A stretch of 64,000 nucleotides of DNA from Lucinisca nassula (taxonomy: Eukaryota; Mollusca; Bivalvia; Lucinida; Lucinidae): the NCBI GenBank assembly GCA_963580285.1, contig OY757015.1, forward strand, positions 134,920,029-134,984,028, read 5' to 3'. The notes beneath the pieces are model-generated. The model was not told where the DNA came from and did not search any database. It saw only the letters and a list, made by a program, of their open reading frames with translations. Made by a program: the position numbers and the translations under genes. This document shows positions 40,228-50,222 of this stretch, piece after piece (within the stretch, counting starts at the first letter, position 1; each line of letters starts with the position of its first letter).

Positions 40228-40420
40228 AGTTTTGATATTTCTGATAGTTTTGATATTTCTGCTCGCCCGGGCCAGGCGGTTCTAACGCGTATCCACAATC
40301 TGTGTTTCTGAGAATACATAAGGTAATATAATAAATGCAGAAAATCTGTCAATGTACACTACCGTTCATAAACTTGGTAAGTCTGTCTTCGTCAAATCTG
40401 TTAAAGGAGACAGGAAAGCG
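40228..40420. repeat. Decayed PAL-1 and a ~50-bp repeat of the left arm
   Basis: CCCGGGCCAGGCGGTTCTAA / CGCGTATCCACAATCTGTG is the counterpart of the fuller PAL-1 near the right arm. ACTACCGTTCATAAACTTGG with GTCAAATCTGTTAA (40353-40402) repeats 40119-40170. Confidence 0.6.
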
Positions 40421-41284
40421 ATAATCTGTTACGATAAATAGGTAAACATCAATAAACCCTTTCTTCTACTGAATACTGCAGGTTTCTAAGTGGTCTGATA
40501 AGGATTTTATCACTGTGTAATCTCCAGCCATTTCCTCTGCTAAAGAACTGACCTTGAAAATTCCAATTAACCACAGATATGCACTGGCGTAATCCATGAG
40601 AGATCTAGAAGCTTGGTGTGTACAGAATAGGCAGATGTAGCAATGTTGAGGTTTAAAACAGAAGCTTAAAATGGAGCAAAATAAGCAAGAACTGGCCACT
40701 CTTTGAGGGGACTTCACTTAAGATATTCAGCCTTATATGTTTGAGTCCAGGGAAACTTGTGATCAGGAATTTAGTGAGGGAAGCAGCAGCTCTGAAGATA
40801 GCTATCTTACATGTCAATCACAACAAATGTCGTCTGCATAGTCATCTGCTGCTTTCTTTAAATGTTACCTGAACCAATCTAAGTCTGATCCAGTCTGATC
40901 TTGGTCCAACCTGTTTGCCTATTAGCGAAAATATTATTAAAAAAAAGAAAAAAGAAAAAAAAACTTTAAGAAGATGCAGCAGACAGTATAAACAGGGGCC
41001 ATTATACAATTCAGGTTTTTCTTACGGTTGATTCGTCCGGTTTTCCACCCATGCGCACTCATGAGCACTCTTAAAATGGATGTAGCAGTCTTCATTTTTG
41101 ATTGGGTGTTTATGGATTTTCCTAACTGATATAGGAAAATGAAACAGCAACCAAAGTAGCCAAAGCTAGCCATTGGCTCCAGATGAATTCGGCCTAGGTT
41201 GGTATCCCTAACGAACGGTTGTATGTCAATTCATTATTGGTAGAGAATCCTCTCATGTCACAGCGCATGACTCAGTGGAACCTT
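40421..41284. other. Interior of the long-TIR element, no recognised gene
   Basis: Minus-strand frames at 40466-40717 (83 codons, with AEEMAGDYTVIKSLSDHLE) and 40937-41173 (78 codons) are open, but I recognise no domain. If the element once had a gene, this is where remnants would be. Confidence 0.35.
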
Positions 41285-41405
41285 TTTGTTTGTGTTGATG
41301 TTAACGTCCCGACAACATCATTCAGGTCATTTTGAGACATTGTTTCCGAATTTATGGGACTTTTACCCGACACTGAGACGAAATGACATCTCAAACCCTA
41401 CCGCA
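41285..41405 (-). mobile_element. SINE-A 3' fragment, minus strand
   Basis: Plus strand: TTTTTGTTTGTGTTGATGTT, AACGTCCCGACAACATCA, GGGACTTTTACCCGACACTG and GACATCTCAAACCCTACC. Inserted in the interior of the long-TIR element. Confidence 0.65.
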
Positions 41406-41664
41406 TATAAAGCATACTTGCAATTGCTAAATATGAATGACCCGTTTACTTTTTGAAAAGGCAAATACTAGATTTTGGGTCGATTATTTATCAATCGTCA
41501 CAAAGTAAAGAAGTGCAAGTAGCTCTACAGTGCTTAAGTCCACGTGATTATCACTGATTGGTCGGAAATCCAGGGAACTTGTATATAGAAAACAGCAACA
41601 TTATTTTTCTTCGAAGAGAGGTCAGCGTGTTGCGTAATACGGAAATCCATAGATCATGGATTGG

Positions 41665-41815
41665 GTTTTTTAAACAGTGTATGTCCGGATCTAATGCCGC
41701 AGAACGCGGCGTCTAATCAGGGTCTTCACTGTTTGCTCACATTACATGAATTGAAGGGCCAAACGCAGCGTCTTATCAGGGTCTTCACTTTTTTGCTTTA
41801 AACTGTAGTTTAAGG
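41665..41815. mobile_element. PAL-2 copy plus partial duplicate
   Basis: AACAGTGTATGTCCGGATCT, ATGCCGCAGAACGCGGCGTC and CAGGGTCTTCACTGTTTGCT (41675-41741), followed by GCAGCGTCTTATCAGGGTCT, a repeat of the right arm. Confidence 0.6.
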
Positions 41816-42321
41816 GTTAAAGGAAGCAGTTTAAATCCATAAGTAAGCATCCAGCCGACAGACTTTCTTAAAAATGTAAATCTTTGGGCCGGAGCCGTCA
41901 TAGAGTTATGAAAGGGCCGTAAAGCAAAAACATTTTTATCTATCTTATCTTATCATATCGAAGAATGATTTCACGAAATGGGTTACTGAAATCATTGCAA
42001 GAAAGTATTTTTCTGAATTAATATTCTATGTCACTATGAAATTCAGATTCTGAAAGGCTATGTTGCAGAAGACAGTCTGGTTAGCAAAAAATTATGATGT
42101 AAGGACAGAGATTGAAAAATAGATCTGAGATAAAGAAAAGTCTTGTATTTTTTTTTCTTCTTTGATCCTACAAAGGCTAGAATTAGCGTATATGTTTACT
42201 TCTTCTATTTTATCGGAAACGAAGACCGGGATCAGACAGTGCAGGCGCGATTAATGAACCTTTGCTGAAGTTTTGTAGGAGCTGCATGTATTCGATTGAA
42301 GCATTTAAATAGAAGTCGGGG
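41816..42321. other. No recognised feature
   Basis: AT-rich interior of the long-TIR element with no gene or element ends recognised. Confidence 0.35.
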
Positions 42322-42597
42322 AATCACGGAAACCTGCCTTTATAATTCTGACCCCTTAAATCCAACTTTTATATAGTAAAACTGAGCTTTAAAGGGATAT
42401 ACATTGTTTTCCTTATTTCTTCTCAGAAATACAAGATTGTGGATACGCGATAAAACCGCCTGGTCCGGGCGGTTGTAACAAATTCCCATACACTATGTCT
42501 TGAGCAGAGATATTAAAACTATCAGAATGTTTTATCTGAAAGTATTGTTATTTTTTTATCTTTTTAGTGGTATTTTAATAGGCGTGATTTCGTAATA
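42322..42597 (-). mobile_element. PAL-1 MITE beside the right arm
   Basis: Ends AATCACGGAAACCTGCCTTT and AATAGGCGTGATTTCGTAAT. Core GTGGATACGCGATAAAACCG / GGTCCGGGCGGTTGTAACAA. Shares CCCGG...CCAGGCGG centre variants with the decayed copy at 40250, so both descend from one insertion that was duplicated with the arms. Confidence 0.7.
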
Positions 42598-42929
42598 CGT
42601 CTTCCCATCTCTGTAACCTGCGAAGTCACGTGCTTTGTAAAAAACACGACGAAAATTCATACAGTGCAAATATTATTTGGCTTAATACTTAACAGATTTG
42701 ACGAGGACTTGCCGAGTTTATGAACGGTGGTGTTAATAATTGTAAATCGACAGATTTTGTGCATTCGCCTCAAAATGTTGTACATGTATTTGCATAGCTG
42801 AGACTGAAAATGTTTTCGGTATAAATGATACAGAATGTCTTTAGCATCACCTACTAACGCTGGTTGACTGATTCCTAGACATTAATTTAATAGCATTCGC
42901 TATTATTCTCCATAATACAGGGCTTTCAA

Positions 42930-43104
42930 TTAGAAGCCTCCGTGGTGTAGTGGATACGCTACTCGCCTTGTAAACCAGGGATCGCAGGATCGATCTCGGG
43001 CTTCTACAGACTTTCGGGTGAGTCTTTAAACCGAGGTCCCGTCTCCGTATGACCTTAGCTGTTGGTGGGACGTAAAACTCAAACACTCACTCACTCACTC
43101 ACTC
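42930..43104 (+). mobile_element. SINE-C, complete, tRNA-headed, 13-bp target duplication
   Basis: Head GCCTCCGTGGTGTAGTGG (A-box region) and GGATCGATCTCGGG (B-box region), body GACTTTCGGGTGAGTCTTTA, tail GGGACGTAAAACTCAAACAC plus (CACT)n. Flanked by ACAGGGCTTTCAA at 42917-42929 and 43105-43117. The left arm of the long-TIR element has the empty site (complement GAAAGCCCTG near 39937), proving insertion after arm duplication. Confidence 0.9.
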
Positions 43105-43737
43105 ACAGGGCTTTCAAATTTAGTTCGCAGCCTCTGCGTTGCAATAGGTAACGAAGCTACGCGCGTTGTATCGTAATATCAAGATTTTTATTTTTCGCAA
43201 AAGATATGACGAAAGTTGCATATTAGCTTTTCGATTTCATTATCGTTATTCACAATTTATCGGCCAGAACACCAGTCAAAAACGTGTAGTTACATAGGGC
43301 GACCGGACCAAAGTGAAAATACAGGTGAATCTGTGTTGACTGCCAAATTTATTTTGGGGTCTATTTTTCTATATTCCGTTTTTCAAACTTTTTCTTGCAA
43401 CAGACGAAGCCGCACATTAATAAAGTGGTCCGTAAGGCAGATGTCAGTATCGGGAAATGCAATACAACAGTTAGTTTAACGTTAAAACATTTTCTTGTCT
43501 TTATTGACGAACTGTCATCCGCCATTTTTCATCGAAGCCTATGCGTCCAAAATACGAAGCCTATGCGACCGCTACGCAGCCTGTGCGTATGTATTGACCA
43601 GTGTGATGTTTGCAGAAAAAAGGAAAATATCACTGTTACATTTTTATTCAGCATATCTCTTATGCAAGCATAGACTGCAAATACTCGATAGAAGCGCTTC
43701 AGCGAGGCGATTCTTCCAAGCAACATGATAAAAAAGA

Positions 43738-44012
43738 AAACAAGATGTGTTTTTGAAGCATTGATGCCCCCCCACAGCGCATGTGAAATGTTAAAGCCCT
43801 ATCACTAATCAAGGTCAAGGTCACGAAGTAAAAAAAAAATATGGTACCAGTGGAAAAGTCTTGTGACAAGGCATGCACATGTGAAATAGCAAAGCCCTAT
43901 AACTACCATTCAAAAGTTATACACAATGTTAAGGTTTTTGCGGACAGACAAACAATCAGACAGACAGACCTAAAACTATATGCCCCCGAATCTTTGATTC
44001 CGGGGGCATAAA
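43738..44012 (+). mobile_element. Helitron-like element, short
   Basis: Starts ACAAGATGTGTTTTTGAAGC, as the element at 20272 does, with subterminal GATGCCCCCCC and a 3' hairpin CCCCCGAATC-TTT-GATTCCGGGGG (43982-44008) ending CATAAAAT. Core has only two degenerate units (AGGTCAAGGTCACG, GTCTTGTGACAAGG). Confidence 0.6.
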
Positions 44013-44292
44013 ATACTTTGAACATTTTGTCTAATACACGTGCGTAGCGCTTGAAGGGATCTTATGACTCTTCAAGACGTTGACAGTGTACTTTCCCACG
44101 AAATTTTATAATGCAGTTTCAATAACAGCTTTCAAGTGCTGGAGAAGAAGAAATATCTTCTGGCCTTGTTTGCTCTAAAATTCTTTTGATGTTATTATAT
44201 AAATATTATTCTTAAAATACTCAGACTGTTTTGATATATTAAGTCTTCCGTACTTTTACCTACATTATTCGCCGTGGTAAGAGCACACTGTA

Positions 44293-44620
44293 TCATTATA
44301 ACACACCCGTGCGGCATGGTGCATTTTTCACATCTCCAAAATGGCTACTTTTCTGATGAAAATCCGAGATATTTTTCTTATTTATACTGCAAACATAGGT
44401 TGTGGGTGCTAGTTAGAACCGCCTCATTGAGGCGGTTCTAACCAAATATAGTTTGTGGGTGCTCGTTAGAACCGCCTCATTGAGGCGGTTCTAACGAGCA
44501 CCCACAACCTATGTCTTGGAGAAGAAATAAGGAAAATAGTGTATACCCCCTTAAACCCCAGTTTTCTCTATATAGAGTGGGGTTTAGGGGTGTTCATTTC
44601 ACGGACTTGTTCACGTGATG
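44293..44620 (+). mobile_element. PAL-1 MITE with two palindromes
   Basis: Left end CATTATAACACACCCGTGCG, right end CGGACTTGTTCACGTGATG. Two successive palindromes (44400-44445 and 44455-44515) have identical GAACCGCCTCATTGAGGCGG centres. Confidence 0.8.
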
Positions 44621-44678
44621 TTTATTTGACTCATGAAAACAAGTCCTTCCATTAAGCTGCCACATGCTCCTTGTGTTT

Positions 44679-44900
44679 CATAACGATAATACACCCGTGC
44701 GACACAGTGCATTTTTAACTTCCCCAAAATGGCTACTTTTCTGATGAAAATCCGCGTTATTTTTTTTCTTACATAAACTGCAAACATAGGTTTCGGGTGC
44801 TCGTTAGAACCGCATCATTATGGTGGTTCTAACGAGTACCCACAACCCTTGTATTAAAGCAGAAATAAGAAAAATAATGTATATCCCCGCAGCCCCCCAG
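44679..44900 (+). mobile_element. PAL-1 MITE, right end lost
   Basis: CATAACGATAATACACCCGT, CTCCCCAAAATGGCTACTTT-type leader, palindrome TGCTCGTTAGAACCGCATCA / TGGTGGTTCTAACGAGTACC, then AATGTATATCCCCGCAG. Confidence 0.7.
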
Positions 44901-44993
44901 TCTATTTTAAGCAAAATGAGCATGAAATATAATAATACACTATTATATTATAGAGGAAAAACAATACGTTCTAAAAAAACAAAAGTCGTCATT

Positions 44994-44996
<3 letters not shown>

Positions 44997-45026
<30 letters not shown>

Positions 45027-45027
45027 T
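44997..45027. repeat. Poly(C) run
   Basis: About 30 consecutive C between GTCATTTGCC and TTTATACCG. A second C-run (45116-45128) lies inside the next PAL-1. Four more occur at 15652, 18987, 54600 and elsewhere. Length may be unreliable because of sequencing. Confidence 0.85.
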
Positions 45028-45076
45028 TTATACCGTTTAACATCACAAGCAGAATACCAAGGATAGTTTATTTCCC

Positions 45077-45245
45077 CATTACGAAAACACGCCTATACAA
45101 TACATTGTAAAATTACCCCCCCCCCCCCGCAAAAAAGTGTGATATTTTTCTTAATTTTCCTCAAAATATAGATTGTGGATACACGTTAGAACCGCATCAT
45201 AGAGGCGGTTCTAACGAGTACCCACGATCTATATTTTAGAGTCTG
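45077..45245 (+). mobile_element. PAL-1 MITE with poly(C) inside, right end lost
   Basis: CATTACGAAAACACGCCTAT, GATATTTTTCTTAATTTTCC, GTGGATACACGTTAGAACCG and AGAGGCGGTTCTAACGAGTA. The stretch CCGCnAAAAATCG of other copies is replaced by the C-run. Confidence 0.75.
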
Positions 45246-45319
45246 TAACTCCGTCGAAAATCCCAAAACTTCTTTTACGTCTTCTTCATATCATATCGAG
45301 GAAACCTACAAAATTTCAC

Positions 45320-45490
45320 ATTACGTTAACTCGTCCTTGACATTGATACCTATAAAAAACCCATTTCATATAGGACAAAAATGTTGTTTACAGTAATATT
45401 CGTTATTTTCATTTCATTGAATGTGGGTTTTTGTTAGAACGCGGCGGTTCCATCGAGTACCCACTATGACTGTTTTAGCAGAAAGGGGAA
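45320..45490. mobile_element. PAL-1 MITE, degenerate
   Basis: ACATTACGTTAACTCGTCC end, AATGTGGGTTTTTGTTAGAA, then GCGGCGGTTCCATCGAGTAC with only part of the palindrome. Confidence 0.5.
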
Positions 45491-45537
45491 AAATATAACA
45501 ATTTTTCATATGAAAAATGCCATTTTAGAACCATATA

Positions 45538-45727
45538 AAGTAAAATTCCTGTATTAAGACTGCCTCTGAAACTGTGCAAAACTGATCTTGAACAGTTCCA
45601 AATGTGATCCCTTATTTGGAGACAATGGATGTAAAAAATGCAGACAAAATAACTGAAACCTTCTCATTAAGCTTTTCGAAGCAGATTTAGTCTTAATTTC
45701 AGGTGGTCTTAATAGCGGAATTTTACT
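45538..45727 (+). mobile_element. Tc1-type MITE, complete
   Basis: AAGTAAAATTCCTGTATTAA left and TTAATAGCGGAATTTTACTG right, with the GATCTTGAACAGTTCC small palindrome. TA follows the right end. Confidence 0.7.
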
Positions 45728-45759
45728 GTATACAGAAACATTACACAACACGAATGTGG

Positions 45760-46063
45760 ATTTGTTTGTTTGATTTGAGGTTTGACGTCCCCGCCAACAC
45801 TGTATAGGTCATTATGGAGACGTTCCTTCCATTTTGTGGGTCTTTTAACCGACATTGAGATTAAATGACATCCCAAGCCTTGTCGCCAAATAAAACAAAT
45901 AAGGTTTATAAACATGGACGGGCCTACTCGCACGGCTTTGCCTCGACAGGCTTCGACCCTCTAAGCGGCTTACCAGTACTCGTGTGTGGTCGGTTTCAGC
46001 TCTGCGTGGAAGCATCGTGCAGTCCGTCAATTTTTCCCATTCCCGACCGGCGGGGTCCGACAT
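45760..46063 (-). mobile_element. SINE-A, full-length, 8-bp target duplication
   Basis: GAATGTGG at 45752-45759 and 46064-46071. Plus strand from TTTGTTTGTTTGATTTGAGG to CCCGACCGGCGGGGTCCG. One of the longer copies; CpG sites partly kept. Confidence 0.8.
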
Positions 46064-46189
46064 GAATGTGGTATCATAAATAACAGAGCAAATTTTGTTG
46101 ACGTTGACCAATGGAACAGTTCTGTGAAATTATTTCAGAATCAGCTTGGCTGTGCATGTTTAGGAGTAGAAGTCATTTTGAGGTGTGTA

Positions 46190-46630
46190 TATCTATAGCT
46201 CTGGTGGCCATCATGTTAAGTGGAGCAAAATTTATCGAGCAACGTTGGTAGCCGGTCAACATGGAACATTCCTATAAAAATGACTCCTTCCAGAGTAAGA
46301 TTTTTTTAATCTATTTTTATTTCTTGTGACGATCTTGCTCTACAAAGTGGAACAATTTGACCAATTTTGAAAGATGGTCACCAAAAAAGCATTCCTTTAA
46401 AATCGCTTTATCAGAGCAGAACAGTTTAAGAAATTATAGTAAAGGGTCACCCAAGGAACATGCCCAGGAAATTATTTCAAAATCCATCCACTGGCTAAGG
46501 AGGGGGCGTTAAAAGATTTTTTTTTCTATTTTAGCTCTGGTGGTCAGCTTGTTCTTCCAAGCGCAACGGTTTGACCAATTTTCGTAAATGGTCGCAAAAG
46601 GAACATTCCTGAGAAATTATTTCACCTCAT
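46190..46630 (+). repeat. Two-unit GCTCTGGTGG repeat, Helitron-like style
   Basis: AGCTCTGGTGGCCATCATGT (46197) and AGCTCTGGTGGTCAGCTTGT (46535) begin similar units carrying CAACGGTTTGACCAATTTT, GGAACATTCCTnnAAAAT and TTATTTCA. Also a third partial unit near 46345. No end hairpin was found. Confidence 0.45.
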
Positions 46631-47180
46631 CGCCTCTAACGTCTGGTGCCGATAGAATGTTGATCTCCATTTGTTTAAACGCACCCCAAGCGAGGCAATC
46701 CTGAGCAGCATTAGTCCTTTTATTGGGTCTGTAACACTGTTTAACTTTGAAGTTTGAACATATTCTTGTGCTTTGTTAAAGTCTATTCTAACGGTATAAA
46801 AGGACAAAATCGATTTCGAATTTAAACGATTTCAGATAAGTCTCTCTTTTTTCAGCTGATCAAAGATTCACTTTTCGGCCTACTATCAAAACGGATGAAT
46901 CTTATTGGTTGCAATGAATCAATGGCATTTCCCAAAGTAAGCCACACTGTTCAGTCTTCTACTGATCGACTGAAGGTATGTACACTAGAATAATATTTCT
47001 TGCAATTACGAACTTAATCCTGAGATATAAATTCTTATCTTTCCCTGGTTATCCGACCCAGTGACAGCATACATATCGCCGAGAATCTTTACGTGTTTGG
47101 TGTGCTCTCACGTGCGCCGTCGTTAAGTTTGACGTCACTGCACGCACGGTGAGGTCAGAAACGTCCCATTATTGTCATTA
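46631..47180. other. Possible short exon frame; otherwise nothing recognised
   Basis: A minus-strand frame at 46622-46807 (FNKAQEYVQTSKLNSV, DPIKGLMLLRIASLGVRLNK) looks protein-like but has no domain I recognise and no clear splice pair. A CRE-like TGACGTCA lies at 47130-47137. Confidence 0.25.
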
Positions 47181-47184
47181 TAGG

Positions 47185-47328
47185 AATGAATTTCATTTTT
47201 GTGGATTTCATCGATTTGTAAACTCCGGCGAATCACTCACAAAAAGCCCGAAGGGCATTATGCTAAGTTTGTGACTGATTCGCTGGAGTTTACACATCGA
47301 TAAAATCCACAAAAATGATAATTCATTT
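47185..47328. repeat. Fold-back element
   Basis: TTTTTGTGGATTTCATCGAT, GTAAACTCCGGCGAATCACT on the left and AGTGACTGATTCGCTGGAGT-type, ATCGATAAAATCCACAAAAA on the right form inverted arms of ~55 bp around GCCCGAAGGGC. Confidence 0.7.
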
Positions 47329-47790
47329 CTCGTAATTCGAACTTTGTCTTCGAAAGGTTTAAAATGCCAACAAAATGGTACATTTAAAGGAATTCTTTCG
47401 AAATTTACAACGGCCACGGCGGAATGATTATTCAAATAGACATTTAAGCAAAAAAAAAAAAAAAACGTCAAGTCTTTAAATTCAGTTTATTTGTCTTTTA
47501 CGTAACATTTACGCTTTCAGTAATTTTCCATCTTTCAATCGCACGCAGTTAAAGTCGCTTCATAAAAAATAATGACGTATAGTGCGATTTCTAAACGTGC
47601 ACTTTGACGTCATGATATATACCTATATACCTATCGCTCTGTGAAACTGCAATTTATTGAAGTATAAAACTTTTATTTCAATCAATCAAATCGCACAGAA
47701 TGTACGTTATAATGGAGAATTGGAGTTATCAGATTATGACTGACGTCGACAATTGAAGTGACTGGAGGTAGATCAACAAATCCGTCTCAT
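47329..47790. other. No recognised feature
   Basis: An A-run at 47453-47466 and otherwise AT-rich sequence without recognised gene or repeat. Confidence 0.4.
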
Positions 47791-47791
47791 T

Positions 47792-48060
47792 ACGCTAACA
47801 CACCCGTGCGACGTAGTGCATTTTTCACATCTCCAAAATGACAACAATTCGGATAAAAATCCACGGTATTTTTCTTATTTATACTGCAAACATAGGTTGT
47901 GGGTGCTCGTTAGAACCGCCTCATTGAGGCGGTTCTAACGAGTACCCACAATCTATATCTTGCAATAAAAATAAGAAAAATAAGGTATACCCCCGTAAAC
48001 CCCAGTTTTCTTTATACGATGTGTGGTGTTCATTTCGCGGACTTGTTCACGTGATGCGTG
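47792..48060 (+). mobile_element. PAL-1 MITE, complete
   Basis: Ends CATTACGCTAACACACCCGT and CGGACTTGTTCACGTGATG. Perfect centre GCTCGTTAGAACCGCCTCAT / TGAGGCGGTTCTAACGAGTA. Confidence 0.8.
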
Positions 48061-48164
48061 ATGCCGGACTGTGACGCTCGGGACCGATTTGCACACCCAT
48101 CTAAGATTCTTATAACCGTTTCTTCCATGGCACTGTGGATTAGATTTTCTGAGGAATTCATGCC

Positions 48165-48345
48165 GTTTAACCGTGCTCGTTAGAACCGCCTCAACAGGGC
48201 GGTTTTTACGAGTACTGGCACTCTATGAATTTCATATTCATCATAATATTAATAATAGAAATATCTCAACAATGATGACCTTGTTTTCTCTATATAAAGT
48301 GGGATTTACGGGTGTTCATTGCACGGACAGAATGAGATGAAACGT
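48165..48345 (+). mobile_element. PAL-1 MITE, degenerate
   Basis: CCGTGCTCGTTAGAACCGCC / GGGCGGTTTTTACGAGTACT and GGATTTACGGGTGTTCATTG-type right end with GCACGGAC. Confidence 0.6.
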
Positions 48346-48477
48346 ATCTTTAATTTATATTAAATGCTGTCAGTTGCATGGCAAATAATGTACGAGTGCT
48401 CATCGGCGGCTCGGCCGGTCCCATGCACTATTATCGTACGGCCGGGGGCTATGGTGCACTTGGACGATTTATTACCC

Positions 48478-49030
48478 AAATAGATATAGAATGGCGTCAC
48501 CCATTTAATACAGATATCTCCATTTAAAATGCAGATATTTGAATTTAGATAGAGATATCTGTATCTAAAAACATATATCTATATTTAAATACAGATATCC
48601 CTATGTAAAACAGAGATATCTGTATTATAAATACAGATATCTATATTTGGTTATTAAATAGAGATATATGAATTTCAATTAAAGATATCTGCATTTGAAT
48701 ATCAGATATCTACATTTCAAATACAGATATTTGCATTTAAAACAGATATATCTGTACTTCTTTTACAAATTCAGTTATCTATATTAGAAATACAGATATC
48801 TATATTAGAAATACAGATATCTGTATATTAAATATAGATAACTGCATTTAAATTACAGATAGTTGTATTTAAATTAGGAATGCAGATGTCAGTTTATAAA
48901 ATGCAGATATCTGTATTTCAATTAGAGATATCTGCATTAAAGATGTAGATATCTGCATTTACGCTTATTTAGAGTTATTTGTAATTGAAATGCAGATAAC
49001 TGTAATTGAAATGCAGATATCTATATTTAT
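48478..49030. repeat. AT-rich palindromic satellite (AGATATCT)
   Basis: About 24 irregular units of ~20-25 bp built on the self-complementary ACAGATATCTGTAT, alternating with AAATTTAAATAC-type spacers. Strand cannot be assigned because the unit is palindromic. Spacing varies and no two units are identical. Confidence 0.85.
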
Positions 49031-49515
49031 GACCCTGGTTCTTTTCGATTTATTTTTAACAAATAATTAATACTCCCCAACTGTTGGCAGTTTAAGAGTT
49101 AATGAACCTACTGATTGGTCAGTAGTAATCATTACTTTTGAGAAATAATTATGCAACCCATTGTCTAAAAGCAGCATATGAAGATAGACAGATAAAAAGA
49201 AACAGAAAATGTCTATATGCTTAGAATGACTGAAAAAGGTGCAGGGCAGAATATAGGTTAGGAAAAAAATTACTGTGATAGATCTGGCCGATGCCTGTTC
49301 CCTTGACTGCGTAATTGATCAAAACACTGCGGCGAATGACAAGTTATATTACGCGTCCTCTTTCTTTTGGAGCCTCTCTGAAAGGAGTGGCGAGTTTTAC
49401 AGTACGCTATGTTTCTAAAATCATCAGCATCTTTAGCATCCTTAATCAGTTTGTTTGTATCGTCTGGTAGATGATACTAGAACCCGCCATTGGTGAGGGA
49501 GACGTCAGGTTTCCA
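49031..49515. other. Unique interruption of the AT satellite
   Basis: About 490 bp of non-satellite sequence separates two blocks of AGATATCT units. No target duplication, gene or element ends recognised. Confidence 0.4.
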
Positions 49516-49828
49516 TAAGTGCGGTAAATAGAGATAGCTATATTTCAACATTAAACACAGCTCTATATCTGTATTACAGAAATGCAGATATCCGTATTGA
49601 ACTGCGGAAATATGTATTTAATTTTGTAAATTATTCAGATATCTGCAATTCAAATACAGATGTCTGCATTTCAAATACAGATATCTGCATTTCGCTTTTA
49701 CTAAGATATATCTGTATTTGAAAATTTAAATGGAGATGTCTATATTTTGAGCAAAAACAGAAATACGTGTATTTCAATTACAAATGTCTGTATCGTATCT
49801 TATTTAGAGATATCTGCCTTTAAAAAAA
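49516..49828. repeat. AT-rich palindromic satellite, second block
   Basis: Same ACAGATATCTGCAT-type units as 48478-49030, passing directly into a TATC microsatellite. Confidence 0.8.
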
Positions 49829-49829
49829 C

Positions 49830-49939
<110 letters not shown>

Positions 49940-50148
49940 TATTGCGATAGGTTCCATTTAGTTTAAACAGTAGTGAATAACATGCATCCAAATGTAACAC
50001 AAGCAATACTAGGAATAGAACGAAAGCACAAGTACTTATATAGTTCTTCTCCTGACATGTGTAAAATGCAAACAATTGGTGGAAACTTGTCAGAAGATTA
50101 ATTGACATGTTATATCGTAACGTTATTATCTATGACAGCATATTCATT

Positions 50149-50167
50149 ACATAAATAAGCAAATGAA

Positions 50168-50221
<54 letters not shown>
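50149..50221 (-). repeat. (TTTA)n tail of LINE
   Basis: About 16 AAAT/TTTA units lie where the 3' end of the minus-strand LINE (50222-52088) should be, so this is probably its 3' tail, later expanded. Confidence 0.75.

Positions 50222-50222
<1 letters not shown>

Larger units (their letters stand above)
39441..43605. mobile_element. 4.2-kb element with long terminal inverted repeats
   Basis: The ends CACACTGGTCAATACATACG are identical and inverted, flanked by the 5-bp duplication ATGTT (39436-39440 and 43606-43610). Left arm 39441-40227, right arm about 42637-43605 (longer because of a SINE-C insertion). The first 103 bp of the arms are identical, then a ~50-bp stretch differs, then similarity resumes. 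The interior (40230-42630) has decayed PAL-1, SINE-A and PAL-2 copies and no recognisable transposase. It is a non-autonomous or dead DNA transposon; the CAC start and 5-bp duplication are seen in Transib/RAG-type elements, but the long arms are not typical, so the superfamily is open. Confidence 0.7.
39268..43735 (-). mobile_element. PAL-1 MITE split by the long-TIR element
   Basis: Left part 39268-39440 (AACAAGTCCATGCGACACAT ... GGCGGTTCTAACGAACACAT). The right part begins at 43606 (ATGTTTGCAGAAAAAAGGA). The junction reads as the usual PAL-1 CTATGTTTGCAG once the insert and one ATGTT are removed. Beyond 43655 another PAL-1 core (ACTCGATAGAAGCGCTTC) is present. Confidence 0.65.

Noticed and set aside
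39441..43605. Polinton/Maverick element
   Set aside because: Arms are long enough, but the element is only 4.2 kb, has a 5-bp rather than 6-bp duplication and lacks any polymerase, integrase or capsid remnant.
44820..45110. Proline-rich protein frame
   Set aside because: Created by the poly(C) run between two MITEs.
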